NCBI GenBank assembly: GCA_964354345.1
Contig: CAYGZL010000043.1
Span: forward strand, 39,115-103,114
DNA from: CAYGZL01 sp964354345
GTDB taxonomy: Bacteria > Chloroflexota > Anaerolineae > Anaerolineales > UBA4823
Length of the DNA stretch: 64,000 bases
Direction: 5' to 3'
This document shows positions 51,849-61,516 of this stretch, piece by piece. The notes beneath the pieces were generated by a model. It was not told where the DNA came from. It did not search any database and worked only from the letters and a program-made list of their open reading frames with translations. The position numbers were made by a program, and so were the translations under genes. The number at the start of each line of letters is the position of its first letter. Position 1 is the stretch's first letter.

Positions 51849-54719
51849 TCAACCAGGTATCTTTCCCTGAGGAACAAGTTCTACGCGCACGGCACACACC
51901 TTATATTCAGGTATTTTCGCCACCGGATCAAGAGCAGCGATGGTCAGCTCATTGGCCGAGGCTTCTGGGAAGTGAAAATTGGCATAAACCATGCCGGGTG
52001 GAACACGATCCGTGACCCACGCCTGGGCTTCGATGCTGCCTCGTCGAGAACTAACTCGAATTCGAGCCTGCCCATCCGTCTTTTCCGACACTCCCAATTT
52101 CTCTGCATCTAACGGACTCAGCTCGATCAAGGGTTGATTATAGATAGCCAATAAACCACGCGCCCGCCGGGTTATCTCTCCGCCGTGCCAATGATACAGC
52201 ACACGCCCGGTGCTTAAAATCATCGGATATTGATCATCCGGCAACTCAGCCGGTGGGAGATGGTCGATGGGCATAAATTTCCCCCGACCACGGGCGAACT
52301 GGCGCGTGTGTAGGATCGGTGTTCCGGGGTGTTCAGCTGTCGGTACAGGCCACTGCAAGCGTTCACCACGTTCCAAACGGCTGTAGCTGACCCCCCCATA
52401 ACTGGGAGTAAGAGCGGAGATCTCTGCCATAATCTGAGCCGGATCGGTATATTCCCAACCAGAATAAAGGGCGGTTGGATTGGTGATGCGGTCTGTTCCT
52501 TCCAGGATCTTTTTGGCCAGTTCACTGGTAATCTGCCAGTCTTGACGTGCCTCACCAGGTGGTTCGATCGCATTTCGGACCATCTGGATCCGTCGCTCGG
52601 TGTTAGTCACTGTGCCAGTTTTTTCAGCGAAAGATACACCTGGTAGCAAGACATCAGCATATTGTGAAGTCTCTGAAGGGAATATTTCTTGCAAGACGAT
52701 GAAATCGCAATTGGCCAGGCAGTGACGGATATGGTTGGTGTCCGGATCGGACATGATCGGGTCTTCTCCGAGGATATACAAGGCGTGGGTTTTCCCTTCC
52801 AAGATGCCAGGTATCATCTCAGTAACCGTCATCCCTACTTTTGCGCTGAGGCTCTCGGGAGGGGGAAGCTGTTGTGTGGGAATTGGTATGTCGGTCTCAG
52901 CGGGAATCAACCCCCAGGCCTGAGCAAAGCGGTGGCGTGTTTCGGGATTGGTTACCGGTTGGTAGGCCGGATAGACATTCGGTAAACCGCCCATGTCGCA
53001 GGCGCCTTGCACATTGTTTTGGCCACGGAGTGGGTTGACGCCACCGCCGGGTTTACCCATATTCCCGAGCAACATTTGTAGATTTGCCAGGCTCATCACA
53101 TTCCGTACACCGGTGATATGTTGCGTAATGCCCATTGCCCACATCACTGCCATGGGTTTATATTGACCCATGATTTCGGCTGCTTCATAGAGTTGTTCTA
53201 CCGGTACGCGTGTAATCTCCGAGACCTTAGCAGGGGGAAAGTTTTGGATAACCGCTTGAAATTCCTCGAGTCCCTCAGTGCGCTCTGCAATAAATTTCCG
53301 GTCCTCCCAACCTTTTTCCAGGATTATGTACATCAAGCCGTTGAGCAGGGCAATATCGCTGCCTGGGCATTGCCGCAGGTGTAAGGTAGCAAAGTCAGTC
53401 AGGTCGATCCGGCGCGGGTCAGCGACGATTAGTTTGACCTTGCGCTTCAGGACTGCCCGGCGCAGCATGGTGCCAAAGACAGGGTGTTGTTCGGTGGTAT
53501 TTGAGCCAATGACGAAGAACGCTGCAGCGAAATTCATCACATCGTCCATGGAGTTGGACATTGCTCCCGAGCCAAAGCTGGTGGCCAGACCGGCCACAGT
53601 GCTTGAGTGTCAGAGACGGGCGCAGTGATCAATATTGTTTGTCCCAATCACCTGCCGGGCGAACTTGTTCATCAGGTAGTTCTCTTCGTTGGTGCATTTA
53701 GCAGAAGTCAGGATCCCCAGGCTATCGGCGCCAAAAGTGTCACGGGCGTGAAGAAGCTGGGTCGCTGATATATTCAGGGCAGTTTCCCAATCAGTATCAA
53801 CCCATGCATAAGCTCCCCTTGCCTGGTGATGCTGATCTTCGCCCTTGGGCTTTGGCTTTCCATCCAGCAGATACCGTCGGACGCGTGGTCTGGTCAGGCG
53901 GTCTGAGTGATGAACAAAATCATAGCCGTAGCGACCTTTGACACACAACGCCATTCCATTCACCGGCGCGGTCGGATTGGAGGTAACACGGATGATCCGC
54001 CCGTCTTTAATGTTTAGATCGAGCTGGCAACCCACGCCACAGTAAGCGCAAGTGGTGGTGACGATATGATCTGGTTGCCCGAGGCCGACGGACATTTTGT
54101 TGTCTAAAGCGCCCGTTGGGCAATAGGCCACGCAGGCGCCACAGGATTCACAGCGCGCTTCTATCATTGTGGTGTCTATGCCTGCTACGATCCGGGTGTC
54201 GATACCCCGCTCAGCTAGATTCCAGACAAAGCGCCCCTGGATCTCTGCGCATGCCCGGATACAACGGGTACAGACGATGCATTTATTGAAATCAACCCAA
54301 ACGAATGGATTTGGGTCGGAGTCTGTTTTGTACCGCGGCTTTTTTACCATAACGAGAGCCGGATCGACTCCATAATGGTGCACCCACCTCATTAATTGGG
54401 TATCTTCTTTTTGCCCATCGGTATAACCGGAATTATAGTAATTGGATAGCAGCAATTCTAAAATCATTCGCCGGGAGACAGTTAAAGCAGGGCTTTCAGT
54501 TTTTATGATCATCCCTTCAGTTACCTGGAGAGTGCATGAGGCTATGGGTGTGCGAGCACCTTTTACCTCAACCACACACAGACGACAGCCGCCATATGGA
54601 GTCAAGTCAGGATGGTCACATAAGGTCGGTATAATAATCCCAGCCTTTTCTGCTGCGCGAAGCACCGTGGTTCCTTCGGTGACTTTAAGGTGTTTCCTGT
54701 TGATAATTAACCTGACCAT
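51849..54719 (-). CDS. fdhA: Selenocysteine formate dehydrogenase alpha subunit (UGA read as Sec)
   Basis: A molybdo/tungsto-bis-pterin enzyme oxidising formate to CO2, 956 residues if the in-frame TGA at 53610-53612 is read as selenocysteine (residue 370). The context HCARL-U-HSSTVAGL matches the Sec site of formate dehydrogenases. The N-terminus has a [2Fe-2S] domain (LCDHPDLTPYGGCRLC), two 4Fe-4S motifs (CIVCTRCIRAC; CESCGACVAYC) and the CAYCGVGC cluster. The usual His-Cys3 cluster motif is absent. I chose the ATG at 54719, with AAAGG upstream and a 4-base gap to the protease gene. Read without recoding, it splits into two frames. Confidence 0.92.
53581..53597 (-). promoter_or_regulatory. 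Bacterial SECIS hairpin of fdhA
   Basis: Twelve bases after the UGA codon the mRNA forms a perfect 6-bp stem, GTGGCC with GGCCAC, around the loop GGTCT. The loop and position match the SelB-binding hairpin of E. coli fdhF (apical GGUCU). Confidence 0.85.
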
Positions 54720-54723
54720 ACGA

Positions 54724-55230
54724 TTACCTTTGTGATAGCGATGGGAATAGCCAGCTCCAGAGTGTATCAACTGCCTTTGGAAGTAAACACTGTGTACGTG
54801 TCGATAACTGGCGGCTAAAGCTGAACTCATATCCACGGACAGACAATAAAACTGCCTGGGGCTCTTTTTTATACAAAGATAAGCATAATGCCAGGCAGGA
54901 TTGTGCTGTCAGGTGATGTGTGAATATGGAACTCTGGAACTGGCTGGTCAAATGGGTCATTTGGATATCTTCTGGAACTGTTCCTGTATGGGCATCTATA
55001 AAACACACTTGCTCGGATTGGGCAATTATCTCAGCCAGCTCAGGAGTGAGTTGCAAAACGAATAATAAGCTCGGTTCATCCAGGGAGGGTGGAAATCCTT
55101 CCTCCGGAGTAAATGGCCCTGGTCGTCCCAGGCGTTCTGCTAGAGCTACCAGCAAATGCCAGGCTATACCATCATCCTGGCGATCTGTGTTCCCGTAGCC
55201 GATAAGTATAGTGCGGTTCACAGAGTTCAC
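54724..55230 (-). CDS. Hydrogenase maturation protease
   Basis: Cuts the C-terminal tail of the [NiFe] large subunit after nickel insertion. The 168-residue protein has the M52-family N-terminal motif GYGNTDRQDDGIAW with its Asp, a second acidic site in FIDAHTG and a His in IFTHHLT, the three usual nickel-sensing ligands. It lies between the CBS gene and fdhA in the hydrogenase operon. Its target should be HoxH, which keeps 25 residues after its last metal ligand. Confidence 0.88.
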   Translation of the reverse strand: MNSVNRTILIGYGNTDRQDDGIAWHLLVALAERLGRPGPFTPEEGFPPSLDEPSLLFVLQLTPELAEIIAQSEQVCFIDAHTGTVPEDIQMTHLTSQFQSSIFTHHLTAQSCLALCLSLYKKEPQAVLLSVRGYEFSFSRQLSTRTQCLLPKAVDTLWSWLFPSLSQR

Positions 55231-55283
55231 AGATCAGGATTTTATTAAAGTGCGCCTTGAATTACCAACAGGCAGATGCGGTA

Positions 55284-55727
55284 CTAGTGACCGTAATCCC
55301 GACCCAGGATATAGTTTTCCAGATTGTCGATGGTATCCTGTTTTGTGGTAATAATCGCCTCGACCACATCTCGCATCGAGATCATACCCACCAACCGTCC
55401 TTTTTCCATTACAGGCAGGTGACGAATATGATGCTTGGTCAGTAATTTCATGCATTCTTCAATATTCTGGTCAGGATCAACAGTGATCATATCCTTGGTC
55501 ATAATATCTTTGACCTGGGTATCCAGGGAACAACGACCCATTAAGATAATTTTGCGAGCATAGTCGCGTTCTGAGAAAATCCCGACCATTTGACCTTCTT
55601 CGAATACCAGTACCGCGCCAACATTCTTATCAGCCATCAACTGTAATGCTTTATAAACGGTATCGTCTACCGAGACAGACCAGGCATTTTCGCCATAGGT
55701 TTGCATAAGCTGTTTGACAGTTATCAT
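55284..55727 (-). CDS. Two-CBS-domain protein
   Basis: A 147-residue protein made of two CBS motifs: TVYKALQLMADKNVGAVLV with GIFSERDYARKI, and NIEECMKLLTKHHIRHLPVM with GMISMRDVVEAI. Pairs of this kind bind adenine nucleotides or NAD and sense energy state. The ATG at 55727 has AGGAG 8 bases upstream; the GTG three codons earlier overlaps that site. Its position inside the hydrogenase operon suggests energy- or redox-dependent control of the complex, but no partner domain is attached. Confidence 0.87.
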   Translation of the reverse strand: MITVKQLMQTYGENAWSVSVDDTVYKALQLMADKNVGAVLVFEEGQMVGIFSERDYARKIILMGRCSLDTQVKDIMTKDMITVDPDQNIEECMKLLTKHHIRHLPVMEKGRLVGMISMRDVVEAIITTKQDTIDNLENYILGRDYGH

Positions 55728-55753
55728 CGCTAGCACTCCTTAACTGAAGAACA

Positions 55754-57181
55754 CTATTCTCGACGTAAAGTTTTCATAACATTACCCAGTGGATCCAGGA
55801 TATCTATCTGGATAGGCATTTGCCCAAGGGCGTGGGTTGAGCATGATAAACAGGGGTCATACGCTCTGATCGCAGCTTCCACACGGTTTAGCAGGCCTTC
55901 ATGGATTTCCGGACCAGTGATATATGTCTTCGCAACACTATCCACAGCCTGACTCATCGCCCAGTTATTATGACCCGTCGAAACGATCAGGTTGACACGT
56001 TTCAATCGGCCATTCTCGTCTGCCCAATAATGGTGAAAGAGAGTGCCCCGCGGTGCTTCTATCACCCCTACACCCTCACCCCGATAATCTCGCCGTGTAT
56101 TTAAAATGTCATTGCTCAAGATGTCGGGATCATTCAGCAGAACCTGTACATTTTCCGCAGCAAACAAAGCTTCGATCAGACGGGCGTAGTGGTAGTATAG
56201 CGTATTTTCAACTGGCTTGCCATTATTCAAGGATTTAAAAATCAGCAGCTCTTGATTTGCCAGCGGAGTATTAATCTTCTCTGTGATATTCAAACGTCCC
56301 AACGGGCCAACCCGATAGACACCTTGAGGAAAGCCCATTTTCTTATAATAGGGAAACTTCAAATAAGACCAACTTTCGACATGTTCGGCAATGTAATCCA
56401 GGTAATGTCGCCCATCGAATTTTTCAAGCTGTCTACCGGTTGCATCAATTAAGCGGATGTTGCCCCCATATAGCTCCAAACAATTATCGGAAGTGACCAG
56501 TCCAAAATATCCTGTGGGGAAGACTGCGAACTTGTTGATATCATCTTGATTTTTACCCGCCCAGTCCTTAATTACTGCGATCCCGGTTTTGATTGTGGCG
56601 ATCGACTCGTCTAACCCCTGTAATATTATCTCGCGTTCTACGGGTTTAAGGGTTTTATTGACTCCACCAGGAACTGCAAAGTTTGGATGAATCCGGCGCC
56701 CACCCAGGACATGGATTATTTCCTGACCCCACTTGCGTAAATTGATGGCGCGTAGTGCCAACGCGGGATTAACGCCAATAATCCCGATTACATTCCGCAC
56801 GGCAGGATCTGCGTCAAAACCTAACAGCAAATCAGGTCCAGCCAGTTCGAAGAAGTGCATACTATGACTTTGAACAATCTGACCCATGTGCATCAGTTCG
56901 CGCAATAAGGAAGCTGGACGTGGCGGAGGGCTACCGGCAACCTCGTCGCCAGCCTTTGCAGCTGCCAGGTGATGACTCACTGGGCAAATGCCACAAATGC
57001 GGGGAGTAATAGAGGGCATTTCGAAGTAAAGACGCCCTTCGCAGAATTTTTCAAAACCACGAAATTCATTTACATGCAAGTAAGCCCGGCTCACCTGGCC
57101 CTTTTCATCCATGTGGATCGTAACTTTAGCATGACCTTCAATGCGAGTTACTGGCTCAATCGTAATTTTATTCATCGCCAT
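55754..57181 (-). CDS. hoxH: [NiFe] hydrogenase large subunit, HoxH-like (group 3d type)
   Basis: Carries the Ni-Fe(CN)2CO site for H2 oxidation or production. The 475-residue protein has VTRIEGHAKV at 11-20, the first ligand pair Cys63/Cys66 in RICGICPVSH, and the second pair Cys444/Cys447 in DPCLSCSTH. NEFRGFEKFCEGR is close to HoxH of NAD-reducing enzymes. A 25-residue tail after His450 would be removed by the operon's protease. No selenocysteine replaces a ligand. It follows the small subunit by 49 bases, with a copy of the 21-bp repeat in that gap. Hyp maturation genes are not in the window. Confidence 0.93.
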   Translation of the reverse strand: MAMNKITIEPVTRIEGHAKVTIHMDEKGQVSRAYLHVNEFRGFEKFCEGRLYFEMPSITPRICGICPVSHHLAAAKAGDEVAGSPPPRPASLLRELMHMGQIVQSHSMHFFELAGPDLLLGFDADPAVRNVIGIIGVNPALALRAINLRKWGQEIIHVLGGRRIHPNFAVPGGVNKTLKPVEREIILQGLDESIATIKTGIAVIKDWAGKNQDDINKFAVFPTGYFGLVTSDNCLELYGGNIRLIDATGRQLEKFDGRHYLDYIAEHVESWSYLKFPYYKKMGFPQGVYRVGPLGRLNITEKINTPLANQELLIFKSLNNGKPVENTLYYHYARLIEALFAAENVQVLLNDPDILSNDILNTRRDYRGEGVGVIEAPRGTLFHHYWADENGRLKRVNLIVSTGHNNWAMSQAVDSVAKTYITGPEIHEGLLNRVEAAIRAYDPCLSCSTHALGQMPIQIDILDPLGNVMKTLRRE

Positions 57182-57206
57182 GTTACCTGTCTCCTTTGAA
57201 CACCGC

Positions 57207-57235
57207 CTATGGGGTAAAACTCACAGCTCTCTACT
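57207..57235 (-). repeat. Single copy of the 21-bp spacer repeat before hoxH
   Basis: GGTAAAACTCACAGCTCTC at 57213 onward matches the glpK-glpAB repeat unit. It lies directly after the hoxY stop. Confidence 0.5.
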
Positions 57236-57773
57236 GCCATTGCAATAGATCGCCTTTAAGTTCTGGAATGCGACCTTGCGCCAATTCACTAAGAACGTAA
57301 AATATCACATCTGGATCAGGCGGGCAACCTGGTACGAATACATCCACTGTCACCACTTCATGAATTGCCCGAACTTTAGTTGGACGACATAACTCTGGAT
57401 CGTCGGGGATTTTCCCTTCACTATCAGTGCTTTCAGTTTCAATGTATGCCCGACGCAGGGATTCTTCGAGTGTAAAGAAATTTCGCATCGCTGGGATGCC
57501 ACCAAACACCGCACAATCGCCTAAGGCAACCAGGATTTTACAGCGTTTGCGCATTCTATGAGCGACTTCTTCATTGGCTGTGTTGTTTATTCCACCTTCC
57601 AGAATACCCACATCTACTCCTGTGGCATCTGGTTCTTTTAAATCGGTAATTGGGGTTGCGCGGATATCAACCAATTCTGCGATCTTGATAATTCGGTCAT
57701 CTATATCCAGAAAGGACATATGGCAGCCAGCGCAGCCAGCCATCCAATCTGATGATATTTTAGGTTTTGCCAT
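57231..57773 (-). CDS. hoxY: [NiFe] hydrogenase small subunit, HoxY-like
   Basis: The 180-residue electron-transfer subunit that covers the active site. WMAGCAGCHMSFLD (Cys14, Cys17), GDCAVFGG and VPGCPPDPD supply the four ligands of the proximal 4Fe-4S cluster. No medial or distal clusters are encoded, as usual for group 3d. There is no Tat signal, so the enzyme is cytoplasmic. The ATG at 57773 has AAAGGAG 7 bases upstream; a start eight codons earlier lies across this site. It is downstream of the NuoG/HoxU-like subunit. Confidence 0.92.
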   Translation of the reverse strand: MAKPKISSDWMAGCAGCHMSFLDIDDRIIKIAELVDIRATPITDLKEPDATGVDVGILEGGINNTANEEVAHRMRKRCKILVALGDCAVFGGIPAMRNFFTLEESLRRAYIETESTDSEGKIPDDPELCRPTKVRAIHEVVTVDVFVPGCPPDPDVIFYVLSELAQGRIPELKGDLLQWQ

Positions 57774-57791
57774 TGAATGTCTCCTTTTGAG

Positions 57792-57815
57792 GGTCAAAAT
57801 CCACAGCTATTTAAC
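57792..57815 (-). repeat. Single copy of the 21-bp spacer repeat before hoxY
   Basis: GGTCAAAATCCACAGCTATTT at 57792-57812 matches the same unit. It occupies the gap between the NuoG-like stop and the hoxY ribosome binding site. Confidence 0.5.
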
Positions 57816-57820
57816 GATAA

Positions 57821-59821
57821 TCAATTTTCCGTGAGATTAACCGACGGTATTCGTTGGAATAATTCCTTTTTCCAATCTACAGATACGAGTAAGTTCAAAC
57901 GTATGGCCAGGGCTTCCAGGACTGCCTGATTCGACCAGACACCCACCGGCGCATGTATTGCTTTTCGGGCGATTTGGATCCGTCCTTCCAAATTTATGAA
58001 GTGACCCTCTTGTTCGGACCATATCTCTACTGGTAGGACAACATCTGCCATAGCAGTGAGTTGGGAGTTATAACTGGCCTGGACAACCAGGAAGGGTATT
58101 TTCTCCAGACGTTGGATCAGGCGCTGACGGGGATGGTCATCCCCTAAAGCGATGTATGCAGCTTGATGTCTGTTGATGGTAAACGGTTTGTCGAGCTGGA
58201 ATTGAACTGCAGCCAGGCTATTGGCTTCACCCTTGACACTGATCAGATTTGAATGTTGATGATCCAGAGCACCAACGAACCGTGCCAGGTTGGTCAACGC
58301 ATTCAATACCTGAATATTTCCACGTCCGGTAATACCTTTTCCATAAACGATTACTGGATTTAATGAAGATCCAATTACCTGAGCAGTCGCTAACACTTTC
58401 TCTTTGCTGAGTCCCGTTTTCTCAAACATTCCTGTCAAAATTTTATCTACGTCTATTCGTGGTGTATTGATCCGAACCAGATCTTCTTTAATCAATGCTG
58501 CTTGCAGTCCAAGTAGGACGTCTAGATCAGTACCACGTGTGGCTTTGAGCGTGTAATGGGCCAGGTGGTCCAGTTCGTTTTCTCTCGGATCAATGACGAT
58601 CAACCTGACGCCCCGAGGGAGTGCCCGTTTTAGCATAAATCCAGCTACTTCGTGGCTGTTGATTAAGTCGACCCCAATTGCTACCACACAGTCAGCGGAG
58701 GCGAGAGCTGCCAATGTGCCTTCAAATGGGCGACCGGTCTCGTTGGCCAATGCGGCTGGCAGGGCAGTCGGGATACCTTCTTCAATGCTGGTGACCATAT
58801 CACTGCCCAGTTGGATTGCGAACAAATTTTTGAAATAGGCTAGTGTCTCAGCCGGCATGCGGGTAGATATTAGCGCTGCCAATCCGTCCTGCTTCTGACC
58901 CACCAGGGGTTGCAGATGATCAACCACTCTTTGTAGGGCCATGTCCCAGGCAGCCGGTTTCAACTCGCTATTCTGGCGGATCAGCGGAGTGATAATCCGT
59001 TCACGGTCTTCTGCCATAGGATGATAGCGACCTAACTTGCAGATCAAGCCTTGGTTAACGGGGGCTATCCAATCGCCTTCGATGCGTACCAGGCGATTAT
59101 CGCGACTCAAGACTATAATGCCACAGCCGACCGAGCAGCCAACACATACCGATGATGTTGTCTCGAGGCTGGTTTCATGACCCTGATATGCACTCCACCG
59201 GTCGATCAAAGCGCCTGTGGGACAAACCTGGACACAAGTGCCACAGGAAATGCAGGTACTTTTTCCCAAAGGTGTATCATAATCTGCCACCAAGATACTG
59301 CGAGCGCCACGTTCAGCGATACTCAGGGTGAAATTACCCACCAGCGCACCGCAGGCGCGCACGCAGCGGCGACATAAAATACAACGGTTATTGTCCAGGA
59401 CAAAAAAATTATGTGAGGTATCGACTGCGAAAGTATTCCAATTGGGTTGCATCGGCCAGTGAGTCATACCTTCTGCATACGCGGAATTCTGCAGTTCGCA
59501 GTCACCGCCACTAACCTGGCAGAAGGGGCAGAAGTGATTCCGTTCGCTGAATAAAAGCGAGAGTAAAAATTTTCGTGCGGTACGCAAACGCTCAGTGTCT
59601 GTTATTACATTCATTCCAGGAGAAACGGGCAGAGTACATGAGGCGATTGGGACACGGAATCCTTGGACTTCGACGATACATAAACGACAGCCACCATAGG
59701 GTGTTAAGTGGGTATGGTCGCAGAGTTTTGGAATTATTATTCCCGCTGATTCAGCGGCGCGCATGACTGTTGTGCCTTCGGCGACTTCGATTGATATACC
59801 ATCGATTGTTAACTTAACCAT
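57821..59821 (-). CDS. NuoG/HoxU-like iron-sulfur subunit with inactive molybdopterin-type domain
   Basis: A 666-residue diaphorase subunit. It has a [2Fe-2S] domain (Cys34, Cys45, Cys48, Cys62), a His-Cys3 4Fe-4S site (His96, Cys98, Cys101, Cys108), two ferredoxin-type sites (Cys147-157 and Cys190-200) and another cluster in CVGCSVGCG. The remaining 400 residues resemble the molybdopterin oxidoreductase fold, but no Cys, Sec or Ser metal ligand is evident, as in NuoG of complex I. It should wire electrons between NuoF, HoxY and probably FdhA. It is longer than HoxU of classical hydrogenases. It starts with GAGGTAAAC-ATG. Confidence 0.9.
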   Translation of the reverse strand: MVKLTIDGISIEVAEGTTVMRAAESAGIIIPKLCDHTHLTPYGGCRLCIVEVQGFRVPIASCTLPVSPGMNVITDTERLRTARKFLLSLLFSERNHFCPFCQVSGGDCELQNSAYAEGMTHWPMQPNWNTFAVDTSHNFFVLDNNRCILCRRCVRACGALVGNFTLSIAERGARSILVADYDTPLGKSTCISCGTCVQVCPTGALIDRWSAYQGHETSLETTSSVCVGCSVGCGIIVLSRDNRLVRIEGDWIAPVNQGLICKLGRYHPMAEDRERIITPLIRQNSELKPAAWDMALQRVVDHLQPLVGQKQDGLAALISTRMPAETLAYFKNLFAIQLGSDMVTSIEEGIPTALPAALANETGRPFEGTLAALASADCVVAIGVDLINSHEVAGFMLKRALPRGVRLIVIDPRENELDHLAHYTLKATRGTDLDVLLGLQAALIKEDLVRINTPRIDVDKILTGMFEKTGLSKEKVLATAQVIGSSLNPVIVYGKGITGRGNIQVLNALTNLARFVGALDHQHSNLISVKGEANSLAAVQFQLDKPFTINRHQAAYIALGDDHPRQRLIQRLEKIPFLVVQASYNSQLTAMADVVLPVEIWSEQEGHFINLEGRIQIARKAIHAPVGVWSNQAVLEALAIRLNLLVSVDWKKELFQRIPSVNLTEN

Positions 59822-59866
59822 GTTTACCTCGTATTTTATTGCTTGCTATAAGTGACACCCTCTTCA

Positions 59867-59890
59867 GGTTATTACCCGCAGCTATTATTC
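59867..59890 (-). repeat. Single copy of the 21-bp spacer repeat before the NuoG-like gene
   Basis: GGTTATTACCCGCAGCTATT at 59867 onward matches the repeat unit and overlaps the stop of the NuoF gene. Confidence 0.45.
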
Positions 59891-61516
59891 CACACCAGTC
59901 ATTGGGCATATACCAACCGGGCAAACACCCAAGGTAATATGAGCTTCGACCGTGGTTCGAAAATGTTTGAGCATATCGCGGATCGGTGCCATCGAAGTCT
60001 GACCCAAACCGCAGTTGGAGAGTAGATCGAGTTGCTCGACAAGCTTCGGTAAGTCATCCAAATCGCTCATCTTACCAGCACCTTCCGTGATGCGTGTGAG
60101 AATATCATACGCGCGCTGGGTACCGATCCGGCAAGGTGTACACTTTCCACAACTTTCGGAGCGGAAGAATTGAAGTAACACTTTGGCCAGGTCAACCACG
60201 CAGTTGTTCTGGTCGCAGATCAGCAGCGCGCCTGAACCCAACGAAACTCCTGCTTTACGGTAAGACTCGAAATCCATGGGTGTATCCTGCAAGCTGGATG
60301 GGATGATCGAACCACTCGATCCACCGGTTTGCGCCAGGAGCAAAGTGCTGCCATCCATCATGCCTTTGGCGTAAATGTTGATCACCTCACGCAGGGTAAT
60401 TCCCATTGGGACTTCAATGACACCTGTTTGGTTGACATTGCCCATGATGGTGTATACCTTGGTACCCGGGCTGCTTGGTGTACCGAAAGAGCGATACCAA
60501 CGGGCACCATTACGCAGGATCGGCGGTACATTGGCCAGGGTTTCAACATTGTTTACCACGGTAGGTTTTCCCCATAAGCCATAGGTAGTCGGGTAAGGTG
60601 GGCGGGAACGTGGCTCGCCCCGCTTACCTTCAATCGACTCAATCAATGCGGTCTCCTCGCCACATACATAGGCTCCTGCGCCGGAATGAATGTGGATTTC
60701 GAAGCTAAATGGGCTGTTGAAGATATTTCGTCCGAGCAGGCCGTATGCATAAGCTTGCTCGATCGCTTTTTCCAGGCGTCGTTGGGCAAGCTGGTATTCT
60801 CCGCGCACATAGATATATCCCTCATCCGCACCAACAGCATACCCGGCCAGGATCATGGCTTCAATGATGACGTGTGGATCACCTTCAAGAACCAGGCGGT
60901 CTTTGAAGGTACCTGGCTCGCTTTCGTCGCCATTACAAATGACATATTTCTTCTTGCCCGGTGTCGCCGCCACGAAGCGCCATTTGCGTCCGGTGGGAAA
61001 GCCAGCACCACCGCGCCCCTGCAAGCCAGATGCTTCCAATACTGAAATGATATCGGACGGGATCATCTGGGTAAGAGCCTTGCCCAGCGCTTCATATCCG
61101 TTATGGAGGATATAGTCTTCAATACTATCTGGATCGATCAAACCTGCTCGTTCAAGGACGATTCGTTGTTCGGCTGGCAAAGTGCCTTTTCGGGAGCGCA
61201 CCCAGGCGATATGTCCGGTAAGCTCGCGTACGGGAGCTAATAAATTGTCAGCAGTCCGACCTTTGTACAAGTGTTCTTCTACCAGGTAATGGATGTCCTC
61301 CGGGGTTACTGGCCCGTAGACGATTGCTTCAGGATAAACGATCACCATTGGAATAGCGTCGTGCCGGCCAATATCCATGACAGTTGCCAAAGAGACTTCA
61401 TCCTCCAGATTGAAGGATATGAGTTCTTCTTGCAACCGTTGGAAAACCTCATGCGCGCCTCGTTTCACGCTTTCTGGATCATTGGAGACGAGTACCAAAG
61501 CACGGTATGTTTTCAT
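59885..61516 (-). CDS. hoxF: NADH-binding diaphorase subunit, NuoF/HoxF-like
   Basis: A 543-residue flavoprotein exchanging electrons with NAD(H). GRGGAGFPTGRKW (168-180) binds NADH/FMN, NGDESEPGTFKDR continues the FMN site, and SCGKCTPCRIG plus a later Cys (LLSNCGLG) hold the 4Fe-4S cluster. The C-terminus has CPVGICP. The N-terminal 90 residues have a thioredoxin-like pattern but contain no cysteine, so the [2Fe-2S] cluster of HydB-type homologues is missing there. It overlaps the NuoE gene by four bases (ATGA), indicating coupled translation. Confidence 0.93.
   Translation of the reverse strand: MKTYRALVLVSNDPESVKRGAHEVFQRLQEELISFNLEDEVSLATVMDIGRHDAIPMVIVYPEAIVYGPVTPEDIHYLVEEHLYKGRTADNLLAPVRELTGHIAWVRSRKGTLPAEQRIVLERAGLIDPDSIEDYILHNGYEALGKALTQMIPSDIISVLEASGLQGRGGAGFPTGRKWRFVAATPGKKKYVICNGDESEPGTFKDRLVLEGDPHVIIEAMILAGYAVGADEGYIYVRGEYQLAQRRLEKAIEQAYAYGLLGRNIFNSPFSFEIHIHSGAGAYVCGEETALIESIEGKRGEPRSRPPYPTTYGLWGKPTVVNNVETLANVPPILRNGARWYRSFGTPSSPGTKVYTIMGNVNQTGVIEVPMGITLREVINIYAKGMMDGSTLLLAQTGGSSGSIIPSSLQDTPMDFESYRKAGVSLGSGALLICDQNNCVVDLAKVLLQFFRSESCGKCTPCRIGTQRAYDILTRITEGAGKMSDLDDLPKLVEQLDLLSNCGLGQTSMAPIRDMLKHFRTTVEAHITLGVCPVGICPMTGVE

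Noticed and set aside
53598..53612. Stop codon dividing the formate dehydrogenase into two genes
   Set aside because: The flanking protein is the conserved Sec site and a SECIS hairpin follows, so it is recoding rather than a nonsense mutation.
54720..54836. Longer N-terminus for FdhA
   Set aside because: It would overlap the protease gene by over 100 bases and lacks family similarity; the ATG at 54719 has a ribosome binding site and starts the [2Fe-2S] domain.
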